Positions 1 through 5,222 of a DNA stretch of 5,222 bases are shown here, in pieces. The notes below the pieces were generated by a model. That model worked only from the letters and a program-made list of their open reading frames with translations. It had not been told where the DNA came from and ran no database searches. The stretch spans positions 2,129 to 7,350 of the forward strand of contig DNXB01000256.1 of assembly GCA_003506995.1 (NCBI GenBank), read 5' to 3'. Origin of the DNA: Verrucomicrobiales bacterium. Lineage in GTDB: Bacteria > Verrucomicrobiota > Verrucomicrobiia > Verrucomicrobiales > Verrucomicrobiaceae. Position numbers and translations under genes: made by a program. Numbering within the stretch: position 1 is the stretch's first letter; every line of letters starts with the position of its first letter.

Positions 1-1685
1 TGGCCTGCCTTGGCCAACTCCACCAACTTGCGGTAGCCCGTTTCATAAACGAAGTCCCGCACAGCCTGACTGATGCGGTTGCGTTGTTGGAGGACCGCCC
101 TTTTGGCGTCACGAATGGCGGTCTCATCCCCGGTTTTCTCGGCTGCGTCGAGTGCCTCCTGGGCTTGGCGCACTTTGGCGGCTTCCTCCTCCTGCACCCT
201 GGCGACGCGCCGGGCACCGTTCAGCAACTCCTGATCGCTGAGAGCCGCCAGGGCTTTGTCGAGCCAGCGCACGCGAGTCAGCAGATTGAGCCGCTCCAGT
301 TCCGCTTCGCGGCTCGGTCGGTCGGGTTGCGTCTTGTAGAGCGCGACCAGCGAGTCCCAGATCTGCTCCGCCGTCATGCGCCGCATCAATGGACCCGGAA
401 AATGATAAGCCTCCCCCAAGGCCAGTTCCCGGGTGTAGGACGTGCGCTGGTAGGTCCCGGTGTTGTAGAGAACCCGCAAGTAGGCCTTCATGTCAAAATT
501 GAAGTCCTTCATGAGCTTTTCCAAATGAGCCATGAGAGCTGGATTGGAGGGCACGGTTGAGTCGGTCAGCTCATCCACCGGTTCGATCACGCCCTGGCCC
601 ATGACTTTCTTCCACAGGCGGTTGGCGACGACGAGAGCAAAGCGCGGGTTACTCCGGGATGTCATCCAATCGGCATAGGCCACCACGGCTGACTCGGACT
701 GGCAGGCAGAGGTTCCTTCCGGGGAGAATGACACCGGAATGGCGGGTTCAACGATGGCCCCGGGTTTGGCGTCGTCATAGGAATAGTCGTCGGGCAGACG
801 CAAGGCGCGATCATAATGAACCACGGTGTTGTAGCGCAGGGGGCGCAGGATATCGGTCATGGCTTTGTTCAGAGTCAGCTTCTCCTTCGGGGTCGTACCG
901 CCCGCTTTTGAGCCCTTGCCCTTCTTTGCCGTCGTTGAATAGGCACCGGCGTAAAGGGAACGTCCCACGAGGTTGTTGGAACCGGTGACTCCATAGGTGT
1001 GGGCGGCCATCTGGTAATAATCCATCATTGACCATTTATCGAAGGGATGGTCGTGACACTGGGCGCACACCATTTGCGTGCCGAGAAACACCTGGGTGGT
1101 CACCGCCATGTTATCCAACTGCATGTTGTAGTCGCGAATGTAAAAACCCACCGCGCCGTTGTCATAGGTCTTGCCTTCGGCAGTCACCAACTCGCGCACC
1201 ATGGCGTCATAGGGCTTGTTGGCCGCGAGACTCTTTTTCAGCCAGTCGGCATAGGCCAGGCCGGCCGGCAGGCTTTGATTGCGTTCCATGGCGCTCTTCA
1301 TCCGCAGCACATCGGCCCAGAAGTTGAAATGATGTTGGACGTAACCATCGGAGTCGAGCAATTGGTCAATGAGCTGCGCACGTTTGCCCGCATCAGCGTT
1401 GTTGAGAAACGCGTGGGTTTCCCCCAGGGTGGGGATGCGCCCCGCGATGTCGAGATACACGCGCCGCAGGAAGACTTCATCACTGGCCGGGGCGTGCGCC
1501 TGGATTTGGTGCTGCTCGAGTTTTTTGGCGACCAGGGAATCAATCTCTCGTGCCATCGCCAGGGCATCTGGATTGGCAGCGGCCTGGGTCAGGGCGGTGG
1601 CGGCCATCCACCCCGGCAAGACCAGGGTGAGCAGCGTCAGGCACGGACGCCGAAAGGAGGGGGTTGTACTGGGGAAGAATGTCAT
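1..1685 (-). CDS. Exported DUF1549/DUF1553 (PSCyt2-PSD1) protein, 3' end outside the window
   Basis: The frame is open for 561 codons from the ATG at 1685 to the left edge, so the C-terminus is missing. That ATG is the only one between an in-frame stop (about 1734-1736) and the signal peptide; no clear Shine-Dalgarno precedes it. Residues 1 to about 37 look like a Sec signal peptide: basic RRP at 12-14, hydrophobic core LTLLTLVLPG, then alanine-rich TQAAA. DUF1549 spans roughly 45-235 and includes FLRRVYLDIAGRIPT (72-86) and the haem-type C-x-x-C-H at C207-H211 followed by DHPFDKW. A Lys/Gly-rich linker lies near 251-269. DUF1553 begins near 338 (DWMTSRSNPRFALVVANRLW) and contains RRMTAEQIWDSL at 435-446. 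A charged Glu/Ala/Gln helix, probably a coiled coil, occupies about 484-535. The family is abundant in Planctomycetota and Verrucomicrobiota and is often encoded beside a DUF1501 protein. The biochemical role is unknown; an envelope or periplasmic place is inferred from the signal peptide. Confidence 0.93.
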   Translation of the reverse strand, partial: MTFFPSTTPSFRRPCLTLLTLVLPGWMAATALTQAAANPDALAMAREIDSLVAKKLEQHQIQAHAPASDEVFLRRVYLDIAGRIPTLGETHAFLNNADAGKRAQLIDQLLDSDGYVQHHFNFWADVLRMKSAMERNQSLPAGLAYADWLKKSLAANKPYDAMVRELVTAEGKTYDNGAVGFYIRDYNMQLDNMAVTTQVFLGTQMVCAQCHDHPFDKWSMMDYYQMAAHTYGVTGSNNLVGRSLYAGAYSTTAKKGKGSKAGGTTPKEKLTLNKAMTDILRPLRYNTVVHYDRALRLPDDYSYDDAKPGAIVEPAIPVSFSPEGTSACQSESAVVAYADWMTSRSNPRFALVVANRLWKKVMGQGVIEPVDELTDSTVPSNPALMAHLEKLMKDFNFDMKAYLRVLYNTGTYQRTSYTRELALGEAYHFPGPLMRRMTAEQIWDSLVALYKTQPDRPSREAELERLNLLTRVRWLDKALAALSDQELLNGARRVARVQEEEAAKVRQAQEALDAAEKTGDETAIRDAKRAVLQQRNRISQAVRDFVYETGYRKLVELAKAG

Positions 1686-1884
1686 GGCGCGGGGATTTCG
1701 CGGAGGGCGGGGTATGCGCGGAAGAAGCCGGTTTCACCTCACCTGCTTCGGTTGCATGGCAACGTGATTTCTTGCCGCCTCTATCATAACGGACACGCCT
1801 GACGAACCCCGCTTTGCCGTGCCGTTCGAAGGCTTTGCTGGGCGATCCAGCCTCCTGTGAGGCCCTGCCCCGGACTCGAATTCC
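1686..1884. other. Intergenic spacer without a supported gene
   Basis: These 199 bases separate the exported protein gene from the transposase remnant. A 5-bp hairpin (GCCTC at 1850-1854, GAGGC at 1859-1863, loop CTGT) has no following T-run on either strand, so it is not called a terminator. On the minus strand a TATGAT hexamer (1783-1788) resembles a -10 box for the downstream gene, but no matching -35 is seen about 17 bases upstream. A 17-codon minus ORF (1787 to 1734) is in frame with the downstream gene and ends in TGA; nothing supports its translation. Confidence 0.5.
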
Positions 1885-1899
1885 CTAGCTGGCTGCTAG

Positions 1900-1930
1900 C
1901 AAGAAAGGGTCAGCAGCAAGAAAGGGGCAG
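1900..1930 (+). repeat. Partial tandem duplication of the element's terminal motif
   Basis: CAAGAAAGGGTCAG at 1900-1913 recurs at 1917-1930 as CAAGAAAGGGGCAG, one mismatch at a 17-base spacing. The outer copy is the exact 14-base start of the right-end repeat read on the minus strand (3033 to 3020). Read through by the transposase frame, the duplication encodes the near-repeat PFLAAD-PFLLAA at the C-terminus. Just outside is a short inverted repeat, CTAGC (1885-1889) and GCTAG (1895-1899), whose left arm holds the stop codon. Confidence 0.8.
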
Positions 1931-1947
1931 GAGTCGATTCTTGACAG
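1917..1947 (+). repeat. REP-like left end repeat (inverted relative to 3003-3033)
   Basis: On the plus strand this copy matches the minus strand of 3003-3033 at 28 of 31 positions; the differences are at 1927, 1932 and 1941. It can fold as CAGGA (1928-1932), loop GTCGAT, TCTTG (1939-1943), with one G-T pair. This is weaker than the right end because GTCAGG has become GGCAGG and CCTGAC has become CTTGAC. It lies inside the 3' end of the transposase frame. Confidence 0.85.
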
Positions 1948-3002
1948 CCATTGCTGTGCCTCCTTGAACAGGTGAAGTTTTCCGGCCTTCAGTCGTTTGA
2001 TTTGCTGGCAGACGTTCATCGCGCTCTTCATCTCCAATCTCGCTGCTGTCCACTGCCTTGCCACCGCTGTCTTCTGATGCACGGCATGTGCAACAGCCAC
2101 TTTCCTGGGATCACTGCCAACGGTGGTTTTCAGTTCCGTCTGCTTCAGATGCAGGCATTTCATTCCATCGACCACCACTTGCTCTGCCTCTTCCTCGTCG
2201 TGACAGGCCTTGCTCTCAGCGCTCATTCGCAGAGCGCGTCCTTCCGGCTTCGATCCACTTTCTCTCACCTTCCCTCGCAGCCATTCCTCAAAAGCCTGGG
2301 CGCCCCAGAACCATCCCCTCCGCAGGGTGCTTTGCCCGCCTTTGCAAACCTCCCCCACCGGCAGCCCGCATTCTTTTTGCTTCTCCTTCTTCACTCGCGC
2401 CTCCAAACGCTCGATAAAACGCCGCCTGCCAGCCGCCGTGTCGGGCAGATCAAAGATCCTCAGTCCCTCCTCCACCTTCAACCACTTGGACCGCTTCTTG
2501 GGCAGCAATGCGTAGCCTTGAGCCAGACTGCTCCAGCAGTAATCCAGCAGCCCCAATCCCCGTTCGCCGTCCACCATCTTCGCGCGCACGGGATTGAGAG
2601 ATGGATGCAGTCCATCAGCGTCTTGAGGTAATCGCCGCCGCTCTCCTGCGGCTGCACCGGGATCGCCTTGTAACGTCCGCCAAACAAGTGCCCCCACACG
2701 CGGTGCCGCGCGTTGTAGCGTTGTGTGTAGGTGCTTTGAAACCAGGACATCCCCGTGACCAGATTGGGCTTCGGCGTGCGCAGCAGCCAGTGATTGTGAT
2801 TGTCCATGATCACCCAGGCCAGCACTTCCCATCCCGTCTTCTTGCAGGCCTCCGTCAGCGTGGCGAGTAACATCTCACGGTCTCCATCATCATGCACGAT
2901 GTCCTCACGCCGATCCCCGCGCGCTGTGACGTGATAAAACGCGCCTGGATACTGAATGCGAAGCTGCCTTGGCATGGCGCAAGGCTATCCGCCATCCCCC
3001 AC

Positions 3003-3033
3003 CTGTCAGGAATCGACCCCTGACCCTTTCTTG
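3003..3033 (-). repeat. REP-like right end repeat with hairpin
   Basis: A perfect 6-bp inverted repeat, GTCAGG (3005-3010) and CCTGAC (3019-3024), encloses an 8-base loop containing TCGA. It is followed by CCTTTCTTG, whose complement CAAGAAAGG begins both end copies. It lies 27 bases upstream of the transposase ATG, the usual place for a RAYT-linked REP. Beyond it the plus strand turns T-rich (3027-3054), in contrast to the GC-rich surroundings. Confidence 0.85.
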
Positions 3034-3068
3034 ATTTTATTTTTCCAAATAGGCTGGCACGTCCCGCG

Positions 3069-3554
3069 CTATTGGTTGGCTTGTGGGTTTATTTTCAAGC
3101 CAGCGAGCAGCTCTGCATTTGTCTGCGTCTGCCCTGGCAGGATCAAATTCGGCCGGATGTCCGCCAGCGGTTGCAGCACGAAGCGGCGCAGGTGCAGGCG
3201 GGGATGCGGCAGGATCAACTCGGGATCTTCACTGACGACAGTGTCCGCATACAGCAGATCGAGATCGAGCGTGCGCGGGGAGTTGCGCTCCCGCTGCTCC
3301 GGGCGGCCCAGGGCGGCTTCGACGGCTTTGAGATGCGTGTGCAAGTCATGAGGCAGGCAGTCGGCCTCGATCTCGATGACCGTGTTCAGAAACGCCTGCG
3401 TTCCCGGTGCGCAACCCACCGGCTCCGTCGCATACACCGGTGCGCTGGCTTTCAGCTTGATGCCAGGAACGCGTTCGTGCAGCAGCGCGATGCCGCGCCG
3501 GATGTTCTCAGCGCGATCACCGAGATTTGAGCCGAGTGCGATGCCGAAGGTCAT
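3069..3554 (-). CDS. folK: 2-amino-4-hydroxy-6-hydroxymethyldihydropteridine diphosphokinase (HPPK)
   Basis: This cytoplasmic enzyme moves pyrophosphate from ATP to 6-hydroxymethyl-7,8-dihydropterin, the step before dihydropteroate synthase in folate synthesis. The 161-residue product has the usual HPPK length and all its landmarks: IALGSNLGD at 5-13, APVYATEPVG at 38-47, FLNTVIEIE at 55-63, the signature RNSPRTLDLDLLY at 90-102 with the metal-binding pair D97/D99, and ILPHPRLHLRRFVLQPL at 114-130. The ATG at 3554 is chosen because family homology starts there. A TTG at 3611 would add 19 residues encoded wholly by the upstream repeat array. No Shine-Dalgarno is visible before the ATG, where the sequence belongs to the decamer palindrome. 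The gene lies 94 bases after dapB on the same strand and 93 bases before the transposase ATG. No T-tailed terminator was found after its stop. Confidence 0.96.
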   Translation of the reverse strand: MTFGIALGSNLGDRAENIRRGIALLHERVPGIKLKASAPVYATEPVGCAPGTQAFLNTVIEIEADCLPHDLHTHLKAVEAALGRPEQRERNSPRTLDLDLLYADTVVSEDPELILPHPRLHLRRFVLQPLADIRPNLILPGQTQTNAELLAGLKINPQANQ

Positions 3555-3558
3555 CAGA

Positions 3559-3648
3559 GTTGACGGTGGTTTACGGTTGTTGACCGTGGTTGACGATGGT
3601 TTTGGAAACAACGGTCAACCACGTCAACCATCGTCAACAACTGTAAAC
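3559..3648. repeat. Helically phased decamer array forming a long imperfect palindrome
   Basis: On the plus strand GTTGAC, GTTTAC, GTTGAC and GTTGAC start at 3559, 3569, 3579 and 3589, exactly 10 bases apart. After a centre they recur inverted: GTCAAC at 3614, 3623 and 3633 and GTAAAC at 3643, with spacings of 9, 10 and 10. The arms pair as 6 bp (3569-3574 with 3643-3648), 9 bp (3576-3584 with 3633-3641), 9 bp (3587-3595 with 3622-3630) and 5 bp (3597-3601 with 3617-3621). That is 29 pairs with one single and one double mismatch, one bulged base and a 15-base loop; four more pairs can form past a bulge inside the dapB stop region. The array starts next to the dapB stop and ends four bases from the folK ATG. 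No T-run follows on the minus strand, so it is not a standard terminator. It could be a dispersed palindromic repeat, a protein-binding site or an RNA processing hairpin. Confidence 0.9.
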
Positions 3649-4389
3649 TCACCCCTTCAGTCCCAGCACATCCTGCATGTCATACAGTCCCGCCGGTTTG
3701 CCGACGAGCCATCTGGCGGCGCGGACGGCGCCGTTCGCAAACGTGTCGCGGCTGCTGGCTTTGTGAGTGAGTTCGACGCGCTCGCCGACGTTGGCGAAGA
3801 CGACGGTGTGATCGCCGACGACATCGCCGCCACGGATGGCGTGGACGCCGATTTCCTTCGGCGTGCGTGCTCCCACATCGCCGAAGCGGCCGTGACGGCA
3901 GTCCTTGTCGTATTCGAGGCCGCGCACATCGGCCAGGATTTCCACCAAGGTGCGGGCGGTGCCGCTGGGGGAGTCTTTTTTCATGCGGTGGTGCATTTCG
4001 ATGACCTCCAGGTCGAAATCCGGCCCCAGCAGTTCGGCGGCCTTGCGGGTGAGCCAGAAGAGCGTGTTCACGCCGACGCTGTAGTTCGAGGCGAAGACGA
4101 TGGGCAGTGTTATCGAGGCTTCACGGATGGCGGCGAGCTGCTCGTTCGTGTGGCCGGTGGTGCCGATGACCATGCTCTTGTTCTGCTTGAGGCATTCGCC
4201 GAGCAGTTCATCGCAAAAATGGTGCGAGGTGAAGTCGATCACCGTGTCGGCCTGGGAAAGGGTGGGGGAGAGCGCGTCGCCCACGTCGATGGTGGAGGCG
4301 ACGGTGACGTTTTGAGCTTCGGCAGCGCGGAGGATGGCCTGGCCCATGCGGCCTTTGCAGCCGGTGATGAGGAGTTTGAGGTCGGACAT
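3649..4389 (-). CDS. dapB: 4-hydroxy-tetrahydrodipicolinate reductase
   Basis: DapB reduces 4-hydroxy-tetrahydrodipicolinate with NAD(P)H in the diaminopimelate/lysine pathway, which feeds peptidoglycan and protein synthesis, in the cytoplasm. The 246-residue product carries the nucleotide-binding loop GCKGRMG (10-16), VIDFTSH (50-56), GTTGH (76-80) and SNYSVGVN (101-108). It also has the active-site segment EMHHRMKKDSPSGTA (131-145), in which H133 and K137 align with the catalytic His and Lys of the E. coli enzyme, and IRGGDVVGDHTV (185-196). It is shorter than E. coli DapB (273) but matches the compact form found in many bacteria. The ATG at 4389 gives a complete N-terminal Rossmann strand. 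No strong Shine-Dalgarno precedes it, as with its neighbours. It lies 123 bases downstream of gntK, and its stop codon abuts the decamer palindrome. Confidence 0.97.
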   Translation of the reverse strand: MSDLKLLITGCKGRMGQAILRAAEAQNVTVASTIDVGDALSPTLSQADTVIDFTSHHFCDELLGECLKQNKSMVIGTTGHTNEQLAAIREASITLPIVFASNYSVGVNTLFWLTRKAAELLGPDFDLEVIEMHHRMKKDSPSGTARTLVEILADVRGLEYDKDCRHGRFGDVGARTPKEIGVHAIRGGDVVGDHTVVFANVGERVELTHKASSRDTFANGAVRAARWLVGKPAGLYDMQDVLGLKG

Positions 4390-4512
4390 GGTTTGCTTTG
4401 CGGTTCTCGGTTGTCAGGGCGCTGTTGGTAAACGGAATGGCAGAGGTGCGCAAGGGCGCGTGTGTGGGCGGAGTTAATGAGGAAACCCGAGCGTCCCAAG
4501 GCAGTGAAGAAC

Positions 4513-5022
4513 TCACTCTTCCCCCAGCTTCCGCAAAATGTCGGTCACGATCTGCTCCGGTGTTTGATCAATCGAGACGCGGACCAGATCAGGCGTCGGC
4601 TCCAGGGTGGCGAGCTGGCTTTCCAGCAGGCTCAGCGGCATGAAATGGCCCTGACGGGCGGCCATGCGGCTGGTGATGAGATCGCGGCTGCCATCGAGCA
4701 GGACAAAGCGCAGCGCTGCATCCGCATCATGGGCGCGGAGTTTCTCGCGGTAGATCGGTTTGAGCGCGGAGCAGGCGAGGATGTAAACCGGCGTGAGATG
4801 GCGCATGTCCTCAATGCGCTGCCGCAGCACGGCATACCAGGGCCAGCGGTCGTCATCGGTGAGCGGCGTTCCGGTGGACATCTTGGCCTTGTTGGACGCT
4901 GGGTGGAAATCATCGCCGTCTTCGAACACGGCGTCGAGCTGCGTGGCGAGCAGGCTGCCGATGACGGATTTGCCGGAGCCGGAGACTCCCATGATGATGA
5001 TGGTGCGCAGTTCGGAGGACAT
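4513..5022 (-). CDS. gntK: Gluconokinase (GntK/thermoresistant family)
   Basis: The enzyme phosphorylates D-gluconate with ATP to 6-phosphogluconate, feeding the pentose phosphate or Entner-Doudoroff route in the cytoplasm. The 169-residue product has the family length and order of motifs: P-loop GVSGSGKS (12-19), EDGDDFHP (34-41), GTPLTDDDRWPW (51-62), ACSALKPIYREKLR (83-96), and the substrate/lid segment ARQGHFMPLSLLESQLATLE (122-141). The ATG at 5022 is preferred. A TTG at 5064 would add 14 residues that do not resemble the family. No gluconate transporter or regulator is visible in the window, so use of external gluconate is not shown. It is transcribed away from the PepSY-type gene at the right edge. 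Confidence 0.95.
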   Translation of the reverse strand: MSSELRTIIIMGVSGSGKSVIGSLLATQLDAVFEDGDDFHPASNKAKMSTGTPLTDDDRWPWYAVLRQRIEDMRHLTPVYILACSALKPIYREKLRAHDADAALRFVLLDGSRDLITSRMAARQGHFMPLSLLESQLATLEPTPDLVRVSIDQTPEQIVTDILRKLGEE

Positions 5023-5126
5023 GTGGCGGGGGCGGAAAACAGCATGGTTGCCACACGGGAACAACGAGAAGATTCAATTCAAACAAAAACATGCGCCCCT
5101 GGCCGCCTGAGTGCATGGGGGAAAGC
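5023..5126. promoter_or_regulatory. Divergent intergenic region between gntK and the PepSY-type gene
   Basis: About 100 bases separate the two divergent starts, so promoters for both should lie here or overlap the coding ends. The only AT-rich stretch is 5066-5092. No -35/-10 pair is convincing on either strand; TTGCCA at 5048-5053 is followed at 17-18 bases only by poor -10 matches. GGGGGAA at 5117-5123 is a plausible ribosome-binding site for the plus-strand ATG at 5127. Confidence 0.35.
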
Positions 5127-5222
5127 ATGCGGCCCACATTTCATCGCCTCATCTTCTGGCTTCATCTCATCACCGGCTTGCTCGCGGGGATCATCATCCT
5201 GTCCATGGCGGTGAGCGGCTTA
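5127..5222 (+). CDS. PepSY-associated transmembrane protein, N-terminal fragment
   Basis: Only the first 32 codons are present; the frame is open to the right edge. The peptide MRPTFHRLIFWLHLITGLLA followed by GIIILSMAVSGL is a short basic start and then one long hydrophobic helix. It fits the first membrane segment of PepSY-associated TM proteins, where F-W-x-H-L-x-x-G-x-x-x-G is typical. These are multi-helix inner-membrane proteins often linked to siderophore uptake or iron reduction, but no iron gene is visible here to support that role. In-frame ATGs also occur at 5115 and 5091. The ATG at 5127 is favoured because GGGGGAA lies four bases upstream and the family normally begins just before this helix. 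Confidence 0.72.
   Translation, partial: MRPTFHRLIFWLHLITGLLAGIIILSMAVSGL

Larger units (their letters stand above)
1885..2975 (-). pseudogene. REP-associated (Y1/HUH) transposase, frameshifted and lacking the catalytic tyrosine
   Basis: The first 126 codons (ATG at 2975 down to 2598) give a typical Y1_Tnp start: LRIQYPGAFYHVTARGDRRE, the HUH pair H60-N-H62 in MDNHNHW, and GHLFGGRYKA at 95-104. The family motif D-Y-I-x-x-N-P-V-R-A is split. D-C-I-H-L is in the first frame, while N-P-V-R-A-K-M-V continues in another frame from 2595 and stays open for 236 codons to TAG at 1885. Removing two bases (2596-2597) restores a protein of about 362 residues. The position equivalent to the attacking tyrosine (Y115 of E. 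coli TnpA_REP, as I recall) is Cys123 (codon 2607-2609, TGC for TAC). Intact relatives nick and join single-stranded DNA at REP hairpins. The long C-terminal part (after about residue 150) is basic and unrecognised; the last residues are encoded by the element's own end repeat. The gene is probably dead, but the long open downstream frame suggests recent decay. Mutation fits better than programmed frameshifting because no slippery heptamer is present. Confidence 0.9.
1900..3033 (-). mobile_element. REP/RAYT-type transposon-like unit (remnant)
   Basis: The unit is defined by matching inverted ends at 1917-1947 and 3003-3033 surrounding a Y1 transposase gene, with an extra partial end copy at 1900-1913. 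HUH transposases of this group cut single-stranded DNA at hairpins and do not make target duplications, so the lack of an obvious target duplication fits. The outer limits are approximate: the left boundary could be 1900 or 1917, and the transposase stop codon (1885-1887) lies just outside either. With the tyrosine lost and the frame broken, movement would need a transposase supplied from elsewhere in the genome. Confidence 0.7.

Noticed and set aside
1047..1802. A 251-codon open frame on the plus strand opposite the DUF1549 gene
   Set aside because: The minus frame has the signal peptide, C-x-x-C-H and DUF1549 motifs without interruption; the plus frame shows no recognisable domain.
2596..2603. 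Programmed ribosomal frameshifting in the transposase
   Set aside because: A -1 shift would join the frames, but no X-XXY-YYZ slippery heptamer or A-run is present, and the catalytic tyrosine is also lost. A slippage mutation is simpler.
3005..3054. Intrinsic terminator on the plus strand (hairpin then T-rich tract)
   Set aside because: The hairpin is explained as the element's REP-like end, the T-rich tract is interrupted and begins several bases after the stem, and no plus-strand gene lies upstream to be terminated.
3569..3648. The decamer palindrome as a rho-independent terminator for dapB
   Set aside because: The stem is much longer than usual, AT/GC mixed with internal mismatches, and no U-run follows on the minus strand before the folK ATG.
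3559..3648. CRISPR array
   Set aside because: The units are only 10 bases, contiguous, and inverted about a centre; there are no unique spacers of 25-40 bases and no cas genes.
3376..4431. A 351-codon open frame on the plus strand opposite folK and dapB
   Set aside because: It is a GC-driven shadow: the minus strand encodes two complete, motif-rich enzymes across the same bases, and the plus product resembles no family I know and spans the palindrome.
4390..4512. Promoter between gntK and dapB
   Set aside because: Several weak minus-strand hexamer pairs (for example TTGCGC with TACCAA) can be drawn, but none is better than chance in this GC-rich stretch.

Overview
The window is GC-rich and every complete gene lies on the minus strand; a single plus-strand gene begins at the far right. 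A secreted DUF1549/DUF1553 (PSCyt2-PSD1) protein, a family concentrated in Verrucomicrobiota and Planctomycetota, together with a REP-associated (Y1/HUH) transposase of the type common in those phyla, points to the PVC group, most likely Verrucomicrobiota. This is an inference from gene content, not a phylogenetic placement.

Layout, left to right. (1) 1-1685, minus: the N-terminal 561 residues of an exported DUF1549/DUF1553 protein that runs off the left edge. (2) 1686-1884: about 200 bases with no supported gene. (3) About 1900-3033: a small transposon-like unit whose ends are 31-bp REP-like inverted repeats (28 of 31 positions identical). It carries one Y1 transposase gene (1885-2975, minus) that is broken by a 2-base TC duplication and has also lost the catalytic tyrosine (Tyr to Cys). 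(4) 3069-3554, minus: folK (HPPK, folate synthesis). (5) 3559-3648: an unusual palindrome built from decamers starting with GTTGAC or GTTTAC, filling almost the whole folK-dapB spacer. (6) 3649-4389, minus: dapB (lysine/diaminopimelate synthesis). (7) 4513-5022, minus: gntK-type gluconokinase. (8) 5127-5222, plus: the first 32 codons of a PepSY-associated membrane protein, divergent from gntK.

The three metabolic genes run gntK, dapB, folK in one direction with gaps of 123 and 94 bases. Co-transcription is possible but not shown, and the functions (gluconate use, diaminopimelate, folate) are not one pathway. The transposon remnant lies downstream of folK, between the housekeeping genes and the exported protein.

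No wholly new multi-gene system is visible. The structure least explained by known features is the helically phased, self-complementary decamer array between dapB and folK. Next are the REP-like element ends with a transposase that is doubly inactivated yet otherwise well preserved.
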